A DNA stretch of 64,000 nucleotides. It comes from Qipengyuania sp. HL-TH1. GTDB lineage: Bacteria; Pseudomonadota; Alphaproteobacteria; Sphingomonadales; Sphingomonadaceae. Within the stretch, counting starts at the first letter, position 1. Each line of letters opens with the position of its first letter. The notes below the pieces were generated by a model. It ran no database searches. It worked only from the letters and a program-made list of their open reading frames with translations, and had not been told where the DNA came from. This document shows, piece after piece, positions 18,379 to 28,323 of this stretch. The stretch spans positions 806,001 through 870,000 of the forward strand of contig NZ_CP142675.1 in assembly GCF_036365825.1 (NCBI RefSeq), written 5' to 3'. The position numbers and the translations under genes are program-made.

Positions 18379-20322
18379 ATGAATGATACCGCTTCTGCGC
18401 CGCTCCAGCAGGATGGCGTGCCTCCCGTAACCGAGCAGGGTGGCCACGGCCACGGCGGCTCGCGCACTGCGCTGGCGGTGGGGGCGATCGGTGTCGTCTT
18501 CGGCGATATCGGGACCAGCCCGCTCTATGCCTTTCGCGAAACGTTCGCCGGGGCCGCGAGCATCGCCATCGACCGCCTGCATGTGCTCGGCGTGGTCAGC
18601 CTGATTTTCTGGTCGATGCTGGTCGTCGTGGCGATCCAGTATGTCACCATTCTGATGCGTGCGGACAATAAGGGGCAGGGCGGCAGCCTCGCGCTGGTCG
18701 CCTTGCTCAGCCGCCATATCGGCAAGTCGAGCTACGGCTGGCTGGTCGTGCTGCTGGGGGTCTTCGCGACCTCGCTGTTCTATGGCGACAGCATGATCAC
18801 GCCGGCCATCTCGGTCCTGTCCGCGGTCGAGGGCCTGACGGTGGTCGACCAGCGGCTCAATCCGCTGGTGATCCCCATCGCGCTGGTGCTGCTGGTGTGC
18901 CTGTTCCTGCTGCAAAGCCGCGGTACGGCCAAGGTTGGCGCGCTCTTCGCACCGGTGATGATCGTGTATTTCGTGACCATCGCGGGGCTCGGCCTCAACC
19001 AGATCATCCTCAATCCCGACATCCTGTGGGCGCTCAATCCCTATTACGCGGTAATGTTCTTCGTCACCGACGGTGCGGTGGCCTTTTTCGCGCTGGGGGC
19101 CGTGGTGCTCGCGGTGACCGGTTCGGAAGCGCTCTATTCGGACATGGGCCATTTCGGGCGCGGGCCGATGCGGCTGAGCTGGTTCGGCTTCGTCATGCCG
19201 TGCCTGCTGCTCAACTATTTCGGGCAGGGCGCCATGATCGCTGGCCTGCCGCCCGAACAGGCCGCCGAAGTGGTGCGCAATCCCTTCTTCCTGCTGGCGG
19301 GCGAGGAATGGCGCCTGCCGCTGGTCATCCTCGCCACGGTTGCGACCTTTATTGCCAGCCAGGCGGTGATCTCGGGTGCGTTCAGCATTACCCACCAGGC
19401 GATGCAGCTGGGCTTCATGCCGCGCCTGTCGATCCGCCATACCAGCGAGACCGCGGCGGGACAGATCTACATTCCGGTGGTGAATTGGTCGCTGATGGTG
19501 GCGGTTATCCTGCTGGTGCTGACCTTCCAGACATCCTCCAATCTCGCGGCGGCTTACGGCATCGCGGTGACCGGGGCGGTGACGATCGACACGCTGCTGA
19601 TGGGCGTGCTGTTCGTCGGTGTGTGGAAATGGAAATGGTTCATCGCGCTGCCGGTGGTGGCGTTCTTCTTGATCGTCGACGGGGCCTATTTCGCCGCCAA
19701 CCTGGCCAAGGTGCCCGATGGCGGCTGGTTCCCGCTGGTGGTCGGCCTGGTCGCCTTTACGCTGCTCACCACCTGGGCGCGCGGGCGCAAGCTCATGCGC
19801 GACCGGATGAGCGAGACCGCATTGCCGATCGAGATCTTCGCCAAGAGCGCGAAGAATTCCGCGACACGTGTACCCGGCACGGCGATCTTCATGGCCAGCC
19901 AGACCGCGGGCGTGCCCAGCGCGCTGCTGCACAATATCAAGCACAACAAGGTGCTGCACGAACGTGTCGTGATCCTGACCGTGCTGATCGCGGATGCGCC
20001 CTATGTCGACACCACCGAGAGGTGCGAGATTCATGACCTTGGTGACGGCTTCTACCGCGCGACGCTGCATTACGGCTTCATGCAGGAAACCAATGTCCCG
20101 CAGGGGCTGAAGGAAATGTCGCGCTGCGGCGGCGAGTTCGACATGATGCACACCAGCTTCTTCCTCAGCCGCCAGACGCTGCTCGCCAGCGACAAGCCCG
20201 GCATGCCGATCTGGCGCGAGAAGATCTTCGCCTGGATGCTGCGCAACGCCGCGACCGCGATGGATTTCTTCCGCCTGCCGACCAACCGCGTGGTCGAGCT
20301 GGGGAGCCAGGTCGAGATTTAG
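18379..20322 (+). CDS. kup: low-affinity potassium transporter Kup
   Basis: Kup is an inner-membrane K+:H+ symporter. The 647-residue protein carries the family signature [19 protein letters not shown] at the first helix, about twelve transmembrane helices (residues 30-455), [20 protein letters not shown], and a cytosolic C-terminal domain. A His/Gly-rich N-terminal tail (HGHGGS) precedes the first helix. It is a single transcription unit converging with yciB. A weak hairpin (20335-20340 with 20348-20353) lies between them. Confidence 0.95.
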   Translation: MNDTASAPLQQDGVPPVTEQGGHGHGGSRTALAVGAIGVVFGDIGTSPLYAFRETFAGAASIAIDRLHVLGVVSLIFWSMLVVVAIQYVTILMRADNKGQGGSLALVALLSRHIGKSSYGWLVVLLGVFATSLFYGDSMITPAISVLSAVEGLTVVDQRLNPLVIPIALVLLVCLFLLQSRGTAKVGALFAPVMIVYFVTIAGLGLNQIILNPDILWALNPYYAVMFFVTDGAVAFFALGAVVLAVTGSEALYSDMGHFGRGPMRLSWFGFVMPCLLLNYFGQGAMIAGLPPEQAAEVVRNPFFLLAGEEWRLPLVILATVATFIASQAVISGAFSITHQAMQLGFMPRLSIRHTSETAAGQIYIPVVNWSLMVAVILLVLTFQTSSNLAAAYGIAVTGAVTIDTLLMGVLFVGVWKWKWFIALPVVAFFLIVDGAYFAANLAKVPDGGWFPLVVGLVAFTLLTTWARGRKLMRDRMSETALPIEIFAKSAKNSATRVPGTAIFMASQTAGVPSALLHNIKHNKVLHERVVILTVLIADAPYVDTTERCEIHDLGDGFYRATLHYGFMQETNVPQGLKEMSRCGGEFDMMHTSFFLSRQTLLASDKPGMPIWREKIFAWMLRNAATAMDFFRLPTNRVVELGSQVEI

Positions 20323-20334
20323 GACCGGGCTTAG

Positions 20335-20353
20335 AGGGCCTGAACGCGGCCCT
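20335..20353. terminator. weak hairpin between convergent kup and yciB
   Basis: AGGGCC (20335-20340) pairs with GGCCCT (20348-20353) over 7 bases. There is no T-run on either strand, so intrinsic termination would be weak. The location between two converging stops is the main support. Confidence 0.3.
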
Positions 20354-20377
20354 GTGCCGCTGGGTTGAACCGTGCAG

Positions 20378-21043
20378 TTACGCGGTCGGCGGTTCGTCCT
20401 TCACCACCTCATCGCGGTCTTCCAGCGCCAGCCCGTGTTTCATCAGCATGGGCAATTGGGTGAAGGTAAACAGGAAGCTGAGCGGCATGAACACCCAAAG
20501 CTTCGCCCACAGCCAGCTTTCGAAGTCCAGTTGCATCCGCAAGACTTCGTTCAGCGCGGCCATGAAGAAGAAGAACAGCCCCCAGTTGCGCGACAGCTTG
20601 AGCCAGCCTTCGCGGTCGAGGCCTTCGAAGGCTGCCTCGAGCAGGATTTGCAGCAGCGCCTTGCCGCGCAGCCAGCCGCCGATCAGCAGCACGCCGAACA
20701 ATAGGTAGATCGCGGTCGGCTTGATCTGGATGAACCTTTCGTCCTGCAGCCAGATCGTCAGCCCGCCAAAGCCGACGATCAGCGCGGTCGAGAGAATCAG
20801 CATCGGGCTGACATGGCCGAATTTGAACTTGCTGAAGACCAGCGCCACTACGGCCGCGATCATGAAGGCGATGGTGCCGTAGATGACCGCCGCGATCTCG
20901 CCGAAGGTCGAGGTTTCGGGCGGCTGGTAGAACTTGTACACGCCGAGGAAGACCAGCAGCGGCCCATAATCGACGAGAATGTTGAGCCAGCCCGTCTTGG
21001 GTTTCGGCTTGGCCGCGGTGTTGCTGTCAGTCTCGCTCATCAT
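20378..21043 (-). CDS. yciB: inner membrane septation protein YciB/IspZ family
   Basis: This is a predicted multi-spanning inner-membrane protein of the YciB (septation protein A) family, linked to cell division and envelope integrity. It has 221 residues and at least five hydrophobic helices. Family features are the early LVDYGPLLVFLGVYKF, the middle LTIWLQDERFIQIKPT and GWLKLSRNWGLFFFFMAALNE near the C terminus. It is the last gene of the dapF-mtaB-ftsY-yciB minus-strand run, 84 bases after ftsY. Confidence 0.9.
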   Translation of the reverse strand: MMSETDSNTAAKPKPKTGWLNILVDYGPLLVFLGVYKFYQPPETSTFGEIAAVIYGTIAFMIAAVVALVFSKFKFGHVSPMLILSTALIVGFGGLTIWLQDERFIQIKPTAIYLLFGVLLIGGWLRGKALLQILLEAAFEGLDREGWLKLSRNWGLFFFFMAALNEVLRMQLDFESWLWAKLWVFMPLSFLFTFTQLPMLMKHGLALEDRDEVVKDEPPTA

Positions 21044-21127
21044 TCTCTCAGTCAGTCGTTACGTGCAGCGCAATCGCGCGGAAATATCGGGTTCGCCTTC
21101 GCCCCATCGCCATGACGATGGGCTGAA

Positions 21128-22054
21128 CTAGGCGACCCCCGCGATTACGCGCGCCACAAGGTCGGGATCGAACGGGCGCAGGTCGTCGATCTTCTCGCCC
21201 ACGCCGATCGCATGGATCGGCAGGCCGTACTGTTCTGCCGCCTGCACCAGCACCCCGCCGCGCGCGGTGCCATCGAGCTTGGTCATCACCAGGCCGGTGA
21301 CGCCCGCGACTTCCTTGAACACGTCGATCTGGTTGAGCGCGTTCTGGCCATTGGTGGCGTCGAGTACGAGCACCACGTCATGCGGGGCCTCGGGATTAAG
21401 GCGGCCGAGCACCTTCCGGATCTTGGCCAGCTCGTCCATCAGCTCGCGCTTGTTCTGCAGCCGTCCGGCGGTGTCGACGATCAGCACATCGGTGCCGATC
21501 TCGGTCGCCTTCTTGACCGCGTCGAACACGATACTCGCCGGATCGCCGCCTTCGGGGCCGCGCACGATGGGAACGCCTACGCGGTCGGCCCAGGTCGCCA
21601 GCTGGCCGATGGCAGCGGCGCGGAAGGTATCGCCCGCCGCCAGCATGACCGCGTAATCGTCTTCCTGGAACAGATGCGCGAGCTTGGCGATGGTGGTGGT
21701 CTTGCCGCTGCCATTGACGCCGATCACCAGCAGGACCTGCGGGCGCGGGAAGGCGGTAATCTCGAGCGGTTTCGCCACCGGGCGTAGGATTGCGGCGATT
21801 TCCTCGGCGACGGCTTCTTTCAGCTCGCGCTCGGTTATCTCGAGCCCGAAGCGTTTTTCGGCCAGCTTGGTCCGGATCCGCGCGGCTGCCGCCGGGCCAA
21901 GGTCCGACAGGATCAGGGCATCCTCGACATCGTCGAGCGTTGCATCGTCGAGTTTTGCCGTGCCAACGACTTCGGTGAGGTTGCTGGTCAGTTTCTCGGA
22001 GGTCTTGCGAAAGCCCCCGAACAGCCGGTCGCTCCAGCTCGATGTGTCATTCAT
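21128..22054 (-). CDS. ftsY: signal recognition particle receptor FtsY
   Basis: FtsY is the SRP receptor GTPase that docks ribosome-nascent-chain-SRP complexes at the inner membrane. The 308-residue protein has the NG domain only plus a short N-terminal tail. Visible motifs are the P-loop GVNGSGKTTTIAKLA, DTAGRLQNKRELM, TKLDGTARGG and the closing GVGEKIDDLRPFD. The acidic A domain of E. coli is missing, as usual in alphaproteobacteria. Its ATG overlaps the mtaB stop by four bases. Confidence 0.96.
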   Translation of the reverse strand: MNDTSSWSDRLFGGFRKTSEKLTSNLTEVVGTAKLDDATLDDVEDALILSDLGPAAAARIRTKLAEKRFGLEITERELKEAVAEEIAAILRPVAKPLEITAFPRPQVLLVIGVNGSGKTTTIAKLAHLFQEDDYAVMLAAGDTFRAAAIGQLATWADRVGVPIVRGPEGGDPASIVFDAVKKATEIGTDVLIVDTAGRLQNKRELMDELAKIRKVLGRLNPEAPHDVVLVLDATNGQNALNQIDVFKEVAGVTGLVMTKLDGTARGGVLVQAAEQYGLPIHAIGVGEKIDDLRPFDPDLVARVIAGVA

Positions 22055-23226
22055 TGCAGCAGGCCATTCTCGATTTGCGTCGGCGTCACGGAGACGATCG
22101 CCCCGGCGGGTGTGCCTTCGGGCACGGCCACACGGGCGAAATGCGGGGTGTAGCCCGTCGTATCGCGCTCGGCGAGGACACTGTGCGGCTTATCGACGAG
22201 CGACGCGAGCCAGCCGTCGCGGGTTACCTTGGCACGGGTGCGCAATTCGGCGGCGCGGCGTTTGACGGTTTCGCGTTCGACCTGCGGCATCCGCGCGGCG
22301 GGCGTGCCGGGGCGGGGCGAGTAGGGGAAGACATGCCCGTGGACGATCTGCAACTCCTCGATGATCGCGAGGTTGGCCGCGTGATGCTCCTCGGTCTCGG
22401 TCGGGAAGCCCGCAATGAGGTCCGCGCCGATGGCGATATCGGGGCGGCGCTCTTTCAGCCGGGTTACCAGCGCAATCGCATCGCCGCGCAGATGCCGCCG
22501 CTTCATCCGCTTGAGGATCAGGTCGTGCCCATGCTGCAGCGAGAGATGCAGATGCGGCATCAGCCGCTCCTCGCCCGCGAAGAGATCGAACAGCAGCGGG
22601 TCGATCTCGATCCCGTCGAGCGAGGACATGCGCAGGCGCACCAATTCGGGGAAGCGGTCGAGTACCGCGCGGACCAGTTCTCCGAGTGGCGGCGTATCGG
22701 GCAGATCATGGCCCCACGAGGTCACATCGACGCCCGTCAGCACCACCTCGGGCGCTCCGTGGATAAGATGGCGTTCGACCTCGGCCAGCACTTGCGCGAT
22801 GGTCAGCGAACGGCTGGGCCCGCGGCCTTGTGGAATGACGCAGAAGGTACAGGCATGGTCGCAGCCATTCTGGACCGCGATGAAGGCGCGGGTGCGGTCC
22901 TGCGGAATGGCGGGTGTTTCCGCGGGGACATTCCAGGCGCGCGCATCGAGCTTGGCCGTGTTAGCGACGAGACCGTCGACTTCGGGCATGGCGGCAAGCT
23001 GGTCGCGCTCGATATCGGCGGCGCAGCCGGTCACCAGCAGCCGTGCATCGGGATGTGCGCGCCGCGCGCGGCGGATCGCCTGCCGCGTCTGGCGTACCGC
23101 CTCGCTGGTCACTGCGCAGCTATTGACCACCACCAGGTCGCGTTCCTGCCCCAGCATCGCGCGGATCTGTTCGCTTTCGGAAATGTTCAACCGGCAGCCG
23201 AGCGAGATAACCTGCGCCTCGCTCAC
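22051..23226 (-). CDS. mtaB: tRNA t6A37 methylthiotransferase MtaB
   Basis: This is a radical-SAM enzyme that adds a methylthio group to t6A at position 37 of ANN-decoding tRNAs. The 391 residues have an N-terminal UPF0004 domain with cluster cysteines Cys11 (LGCRLN), Cys37 (VNSCAVT) and Cys68 (TGCAAD), the radical-SAM CDHACTFCVIPQGRG, and a C-terminal TRAM-like part. The GTG start at 23226 overlaps the dapF stop (GTGA); an open frame further upstream to 23439 only shadows dapF. Confidence 0.92.
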   Translation of the reverse strand: MSEAQVISLGCRLNISESEQIRAMLGQERDLVVVNSCAVTSEAVRQTRQAIRRARRAHPDARLLVTGCAADIERDQLAAMPEVDGLVANTAKLDARAWNVPAETPAIPQDRTRAFIAVQNGCDHACTFCVIPQGRGPSRSLTIAQVLAEVERHLIHGAPEVVLTGVDVTSWGHDLPDTPPLGELVRAVLDRFPELVRLRMSSLDGIEIDPLLFDLFAGEERLMPHLHLSLQHGHDLILKRMKRRHLRGDAIALVTRLKERRPDIAIGADLIAGFPTETEEHHAANLAIIEELQIVHGHVFPYSPRPGTPAARMPQVERETVKRRAAELRTRAKVTRDGWLASLVDKPHSVLAERDTTGYTPHFARVAVPEGTPAGAIVSVTPTQIENGLLQ

Positions 23227-24044
23227 GCGAAATCGTCCCATTCGAAGCTGCCGCGATAGGCCTCCGCTGCGGGGCCGGTCATGCGGATGCGATTGTCCTC
23301 GCCCCATGCAATGACGAGATCGCCGCCGGGCAGGGTGACGGTCACTTCGCGTTCGGCCAGCCCGCGCCGCATGGCGTGCACGGCGGTCGCGCAGGCACCC
23401 GTGCCGCAGGCGCGCGTGATACCGGCACCGCGTTCCCATACGTGCAGGCGGATATGCCGGCGGTCGAGGATTGTCGCGACGTTGACGTTCACGCGCTCGG
23501 GAAACAACGGATCGGTCTCGATTTGCGCGCCGACGGTTTCGAGCGGCACCGCGTCGGTATCCTCCACGAAGAAGATCACATGCGGATTGCCGACATTGAC
23601 CGCGCCGGGCTGGTCGAGGGTCTCCCAGCCGACCGGCATGACGGCGGTGTCCATGCCATAGGCAAGCGGGATCGCCTCCCAGTCGAAGCGCGGTTCGCCC
23701 ATGTCGACGCTGGCGCCAGTGCCGCTGGGTTCGACCGCGATCACGCCGCCCGCTGTTTCCACCCTGACGGCAGCGCCATGAAGCAGCGCGACTGCGCGGC
23801 TGGCATTGCCGCAGGCGCCGACCTCGGTGCCGTCCTGATTGAAGATGCGCATGCGGAAGTCGGCGGATTTGCTCGGCTCGAGCAGGATCAGCTGGTCGCA
23901 GCCGATCCCGGTGCGGCGGTCGGCCAGTGCGCGGGCAACGGGCGCGTCGATCGCGGGGAGGGTACGCGTGCGGGCGTCGAGCACGACGAAGTCGTTGCCC
24001 AGGCCGTGCATCTTGATGAAATCGACGCGCATCGTGCGGCGCAT
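23223..24044 (-). CDS. dapF: diaminopimelate epimerase
   Basis: DapF interconverts LL- and meso-diaminopimelate for lysine and peptidoglycan synthesis. It is cofactor-independent with two catalytic cysteines, seen here in GACGNASRAV and TRACGTGACAT. The N-terminal FIKMHGLGNDFVVLDAR is diagnostic. The length is 273 from ATG 24044, which has GGCGAG 7 bases upstream; ATG 24032 (MRVDFIKMHG) is an alternative. It is the first gene of the minus-strand run with mtaB, ftsY and yciB. Confidence 0.95.
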   Translation of the reverse strand: MRRTMRVDFIKMHGLGNDFVVLDARTRTLPAIDAPVARALADRRTGIGCDQLILLEPSKSADFRMRIFNQDGTEVGACGNASRAVALLHGAAVRVETAGGVIAVEPSGTGASVDMGEPRFDWEAIPLAYGMDTAVMPVGWETLDQPGAVNVGNPHVIFFVEDTDAVPLETVGAQIETDPLFPERVNVNVATILDRRHIRLHVWERGAGITRACGTGACATAVHAMRRGLAEREVTVTLPGGDLVIAWGEDNRIRMTGPAAEAYRGSFEWDDFA

Positions 24045-24078
24045 CTATGCACTCGCCGCCGCAGCGTCCAGTGCCGTC

Positions 24079-25755
24079 TCAGCCAGCGCGCTTGCTACCC
24101 TGCGCGGTGAAATCGACCTCGGTGACATTGTCGAGCTTGTCCTTGGCGAGCAGGTCCTGCCGGCTCAGCCGTTCAAGGACCAGCCCGGCGGGTTCGGGAC
24201 GACCATAGTGATAGCCCTGGCCCTTCATCTTGCCCATCCGCTTGAGCGCTTCGAGCACGACTTCGTTCTCGATCCCCTCGGCGGTCACCGGCAGCTTGAG
24301 CCCGTCGCTCATCGCGAGGATCGCATCGACCAGCTTTTCTCCATGTTCTTCCTGCTTGAGCTCGGAAATGAAGGTGCGGTCGATCTTGAGGCGGTCGAAC
24401 GGCAAGCTACGCAGCTGCGACAGGCTCGAATAGCCGGTGCCGAAGTCGTCGAGACTGACCCCGACGCCCTGGTTGCGCAGGCTGCTGATCATCGAGCGGA
24501 CCATGCCGACATTTTCGTGGAGGCAGCTTTCGGTGATCTCGATATCCAGCCGGTTGGCAGGGAAATTGTGCCGCACGAGCAGCTTGAGCAGTTTCTGGGC
24601 GAACCACGGATCGCGCATCTGCACGGGCGAGATATTGACCGCCAGGGTGAGCTGCGAATCCCATTCCTTGGCGTCTTCGAAGGCGCGCGCGATCAGCGCT
24701 TCGCTCATTTCGCCGATGACGCCGATTTCCTCGGCAATCGGGATAAAGATATCGGGGCCGACGACGCCCATTTCGGGCGATTCCCACCGGGCGAGCATTT
24801 CGAAGCCGACCAGCTTGCCCGATTCAAGATCGACCTGCTGTTCATAATAGGGCCGGAACTCACCATTGGCGATGCCCTTGCGAATGCCCGCTTCGAGCTC
24901 GTTGCGAAAGCGCAGCTCGTTTTCCATCGGCGGTTCGAACCAGTAGAAGCGGTTCTTGCCCTGCTTCTTGGCGTGATACATCGCGATATCCGCCTTGTGC
25001 ATCAACTTCTGCGCCGACGTCGTGCCGTGGCGCATGTCTTCGATCTGCGTGCTCGAGGCGATGCCGATCGACATGGTCACATCGACCGGCGAATCCCCAT
25101 AGGGAACCGGCCGGGCGACCTGTTCGATCATCCGCGTGGCAAGCTGGTCGACCCGATCGGGGACCTGCGGGTGATAGGGCACGACGCAGACGAATTCGTC
25201 GCCGCCAAGCCGCGCCAGGATCCCGCCATCGGGCAGCAGGCGCTGGATGCGCGCCGCGGTGGTGCGCAGAACTTCGTCGCCGGCCTGGTGGCCGTGAAGG
25301 TCGTTGACCTGTTTGAAATTGTCGAGATCGACAGCAATTGCCGCCAGCGCCTGTTCGCGGCGCTCGAGGTCGTTGAGCAGGTCGCCCAGCGCGGTGGTGA
25401 AACTGCGGCGGTTATGGCAGCCGGTCAGATGGTCGAGATCGGCCAGGCGGCGCGCTTCTTCCTCGGATGCGCGGCGGGTGTCCAGCTCGTCGGACAGTGC
25501 CTTGTAGCGCTGCCAGCCGAGCAGGATCAGCGCGATATTGAGCAGCAGGGCATTGGTTAATGCGGTGTCGGGCGACGCCTCCTTGCCGGTCCATGCCTTG
25601 ATCAGGTCGGGAAGGACGACGCCCGCCGTCCCCACGAACAAGATAATCGCCGCAAAGGCGATCCCGAGAGTGACGAAATCACGTTCGCGAGGCGCAGGTT
25701 TCCTGCCCGCTTGCGTGCGTCGATCCTCATGTGTCTTGGCAGTTTTCGCGGTCAA
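24079..25755 (-). CDS. membrane GGDEF-EAL protein (c-di-GMP turnover)
   Basis: The 558-residue protein has two N-terminal membrane helices (about 27-48 and 66-80), a GGDEF domain with the active motif ARLGGDEF (184-188), and an EAL domain (about 300-540). The EAL signature reads EML (319-321): the metal-binding Glu is kept, and DDFGTGYSSL and TAEGIEN are intact, so phosphodiesterase activity is plausible. No RxxD inhibitory site precedes GGDEF. The start is TTG 25755 with AGGGGG 7 bases upstream. It is a stand-alone gene between dapF and an EVE-domain gene; no sensory domain besides the short membrane hairpin is visible. Confidence 0.9.
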   Translation of the reverse strand: MTAKTAKTHEDRRTQAGRKPAPRERDFVTLGIAFAAIILFVGTAGVVLPDLIKAWTGKEASPDTALTNALLLNIALILLGWQRYKALSDELDTRRASEEEARRLADLDHLTGCHNRRSFTTALGDLLNDLERREQALAAIAVDLDNFKQVNDLHGHQAGDEVLRTTAARIQRLLPDGGILARLGGDEFVCVVPYHPQVPDRVDQLATRMIEQVARPVPYGDSPVDVTMSIGIASSTQIEDMRHGTTSAQKLMHKADIAMYHAKKQGKNRFYWFEPPMENELRFRNELEAGIRKGIANGEFRPYYEQQVDLESGKLVGFEMLARWESPEMGVVGPDIFIPIAEEIGVIGEMSEALIARAFEDAKEWDSQLTLAVNISPVQMRDPWFAQKLLKLLVRHNFPANRLDIEITESCLHENVGMVRSMISSLRNQGVGVSLDDFGTGYSSLSQLRSLPFDRLKIDRTFISELKQEEHGEKLVDAILAMSDGLKLPVTAEGIENEVVLEALKRMGKMKGQGYHYGRPEPAGLVLERLSRQDLLAKDKLDNVTEVDFTAQGSKRAG

Positions 25756-25901
25756 GCCCGCCCCCTGAGTTGTGGCTGCAGGGCTTGCTTAGGCAAGGCC
25801 GCCTAAAAACAGGTTAACCGGGGACTGCGGTGGGTGGTCACTGCGGGCTGCACGCGCTACCCGCTGCGAACCCGAGCAAAATTGACGGAGCAGGTTCCCC
25901 G

Positions 25902-26309
25902 ATGCGTTACTGGCTGTTGAAATCCGAACCCTTCAAATATGGCTGGGACGATCTCATCGCCGAGAAGGAAGGCACGTGGGACGGGGTGCGCAACCACCGG
26001 GCCAAGAACAATCTCGCGGCGATGGAAGTGGGGGACCAGGCGTTCTTCTACCATTCGCGCGAAGGGCTCGAGATCGTCGGCATCTGCGAAGTCAGCGTGG
26101 CGGGCATTACCGACCCGACCGATCCCGAAGGCAAATGGGCCGCGGTGAAGGTCAAGCCTAAAACCAAGCTGCCGCATCCGGTCACGCTCAAGCAGATCAA
26201 GGCCGAACCCAAGCTGGCGGATTGCGAACTGGTCCGGCTCTCGCGCCTGTCGGTGGCCGAGATCAAGCCCGACGAATGGTCTGTGATCTGCGCGACGGCC
26301 GGGATCTAG
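25902..26309 (+). CDS. EVE domain-containing protein
   Basis: The 135-residue protein is essentially a single EVE (PUA-like) domain: it opens with MRYWLLKSEPFKYGWDDL, and has GVRNHRAKNNLAAMEVGDQAFFYHS and the late LADCELVRLSRLSV and PDEWSVI. EVE proteins are thought to read modified nucleobases in DNA or RNA; no ligand can be named. The ATG at 25902 fits the family start. It converges with the ThDP enzyme downstream. Confidence 0.9.
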   Translation: MRYWLLKSEPFKYGWDDLIAEKEGTWDGVRNHRAKNNLAAMEVGDQAFFYHSREGLEIVGICEVSVAGITDPTDPEGKWAAVKVKPKTKLPHPVTLKQIKAEPKLADCELVRLSRLSVAEIKPDEWSVICATAGI

Positions 26310-26321
26310 CCGCCCGAGACG

Positions 26322-27989
26322 CTAACCGCCGCGCAGGCCGCTGATACTGGCGCCGCTGGCGGCGAGTTGTTCGATATCGATGGTGCAGTGGATCAGCCGC
26401 ACACCGCCGCGACCCTGCGCCTCGACCAGCGCGTGCTTGAACTCCTCGGTCGTTCCCGCCCGCGCCGACCAGCCGCCGAAGGCTTCGGCGAGCGCGGCGA
26501 AGTCGGGATTGGCAAGGCGGGTGGCACTGATCCGTTCCTCGCCGGGAAATTCGCGTTCCTGGTGCATGCGGATCGTGCCGTAAGCCGAATTGTCGACCAC
26601 GATGACCAGCAGGTTGGCGCCATGCTGGACCGCGGTGGCCAGTTCCTGCCCGTTCATCAGGAAGTCGCCATCGCCTGCCACCGCGACCACGGTGCGTTGC
26701 GGATACCGCAGCGCCGCAGCGACCGCCGCGGGAACGCCGTAACCCATCGCGCCGCAGGTGGGGGCGAGCTGGGTCGGAAAGCCCTCGTAGCGCCAGTAGC
26801 GATGCCACCAGCCGGCAAAATTGCCCGCGCCGTTGCAGATGATCGTGTCTGCGGGCAGCGTGTCGCGCATGAACTGGACCGCCTGACCCATGTCCAGCGC
26901 ATGGTCGTTGGGGTGCGCGGTTGCCCAGTCTTCCCATTCGGCATGCGCCTCGGACCCGGCATCGAAGTCGATTGCATCGCCGTCGTCCCACAGTGCGGCG
27001 CTTTCCGCGAATTCATCCATGCTGGCGCAGATGGCCAGATCGGCGGGGTAGACGCGGTTGAGTTCGTTTGCATCGGGATGAACGTGGACCAGCTTGCGCT
27101 CAGGCGCGGTCAGCGGCGGGACGGTGTAGCCATCGGTGGTCGCTTCCCCGAGCCGCGCACCGATCGCGAGGATCAGGTCGGCCTGTTTGACGCGTTCGAC
27201 CAGCGCGGGGTTGGGTCCGTACCCGAGATTGCCGGCATAGACCGAGCTCGCGGGTGAAATCGCGTCCTGCCGGCGGAACGCCGTCGCCACCGGAATGCCG
27301 AGCCGCTCGGCGAAGAGCTGGAAATGTGCGCGGGCCTTGGCGTTCCAGCCCGCGCCCCCGATGATCGCCACGGGCGCTGCAGCATCGGCAATCAGCGCCA
27401 TCATCGCCTGCATCGCATCGGGGCAGGGCGCCTGGGCCGGACGTTCGACACGCGGGCGAGGCCTCGCCGTGGTGTCCCGGCTGAGCATGTCTTCGGGCAA
27501 AGCCAGCACGACCGGTCCGGGCCGCCCCGAGATCGCGGTGGCATAGGCGCGCGCGATATATTCGGGGATGCGCTCGGCGGAATCGATCCGCGCCGCCCAT
27601 TTGGCGATCGGTCCGAAGAACGCCGCGAAATCGACTTCCTGGAAACCTTCGCGGTCGCGCATTTCGCTATCGACATCGCCGACGAACAGAATCATCGGCT
27701 GTGAATCCTGCATTGCGACATGCACGCCGATGCTGGCATTGGTCGCCCCCGGACCGCGCGTGACGAAGGCGACCCCGGGGCGGCCCGTCATCGCGCCATC
27801 GGCGCAGGCCATGAAGGCCACGCCGCCTTCTTGCCGGCAGGTCACCACGTCGATCGCGTCCTGCTGGCCGAGACCGTCGAGCACCTGGAGGAAGCTCTCC
27901 CCCGGCACGGTGAAGACGCGGTCGCAGCCCTGTTCGATGAGGCAATCGACGAGCAATCGGGCGGCGGGCGGGGTGTTGGGCGCTTGCAT
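26322..27989 (-). CDS. thiamine-diphosphate-dependent enzyme (acetolactate synthase-like)
   Basis: The 555-residue protein has the three-domain ThDP architecture of the acetolactate synthase/decarboxylase superfamily. An N-terminal Pyr domain contains the catalytic Glu in VFTVPGESFLQVLDGL and the GPGATNA loop. A central domain follows. The C-terminal PP domain contains GDGDFLMNGQEL with the downstream NSAYGTI metal and ThDP motif. It lacks a neighbouring ilvN-like regulatory subunit, so it is probably not the biosynthetic AHAS; a decarboxylase or other carboligase is possible. The ATG at 27989 (MQAPNTPP) is chosen over in-frame upstream extension. Confidence 0.85.
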   Translation of the reverse strand: MQAPNTPPAARLLVDCLIEQGCDRVFTVPGESFLQVLDGLGQQDAIDVVTCRQEGGVAFMACADGAMTGRPGVAFVTRGPGATNASIGVHVAMQDSQPMILFVGDVDSEMRDREGFQEVDFAAFFGPIAKWAARIDSAERIPEYIARAYATAISGRPGPVVLALPEDMLSRDTTARPRPRVERPAQAPCPDAMQAMMALIADAAAPVAIIGGAGWNAKARAHFQLFAERLGIPVATAFRRQDAISPASSVYAGNLGYGPNPALVERVKQADLILAIGARLGEATTDGYTVPPLTAPERKLVHVHPDANELNRVYPADLAICASMDEFAESAALWDDGDAIDFDAGSEAHAEWEDWATAHPNDHALDMGQAVQFMRDTLPADTIICNGAGNFAGWWHRYWRYEGFPTQLAPTCGAMGYGVPAAVAAALRYPQRTVVAVAGDGDFLMNGQELATAVQHGANLLVIVVDNSAYGTIRMHQEREFPGEERISATRLANPDFAALAEAFGGWSARAGTTEEFKHALVEAQGRGGVRLIHCTIDIEQLAASGASISGLRGG

Positions 27990-28125
27990 GATAGCGCCGG
28001 TTAGCCCGCCTGATGCAGCGGCGCAATTGCGAGCTCGATCGGCGATTTGCGCGCGCGCCGTTCCAGTCGGGGACAGTTGGACCAAAAGCGGTTCCAAAAG
28101 GTTAAGAAAGCGTTAACAAGGGCCT

Positions 28126-28320
28126 ATGCGACGCGCCCTGGTCCTTTCGAGTGAAGCCGCCCGCCACTGGTTCCGGGCAAGCCTGCCGCAGCGACGTGCG
28201 GCCTTCGCCGATCTACCCGCCAGCAGGACGGTCGACTGGCGCCTGACCCGCGACGATGTCCGCGGGGTCGCAACGACCTATTTCGCCACACTCGCCGCGG
28301 TGTTCGCCTTTATCGTGTAG
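28126..28320 (+). CDS. small predicted membrane protein, unknown function
   Basis: This 64-residue frame begins MRRALVLSSEAARHW, is rich in Arg in its first half and ends in a hydrophobic stretch (TYFATLAAVFAFIV) that could be a C-terminal membrane anchor. It has its own 136-base upstream gap shared with the divergent ThDP gene, and ends four bases before the stop of the convergent MFS gene. No family was recognised. Codon choice is G+C-rich like its neighbours. It may be a real small protein, but coding status is uncertain. Confidence 0.5.
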   Translation: MRRALVLSSEAARHWFRASLPQRRAAFADLPASRTVDWRLTRDDVRGVATTYFATLAAVFAFIV

Positions 28321-28323
28321 CGC

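Noticed and set aside
18088..20151. 687-codon open frame antisense to kup
   Set aside because: Shadow of Kup; the product is a His/Gln/Arg/Asp-rich string with no domain.
26322..27989. Biosynthetic acetolactate synthase (ilvB)
   Set aside because: No ilvN-like regulatory subunit or other branched-chain biosynthetic gene is adjacent, so only the ThDP-enzyme family call is kept.
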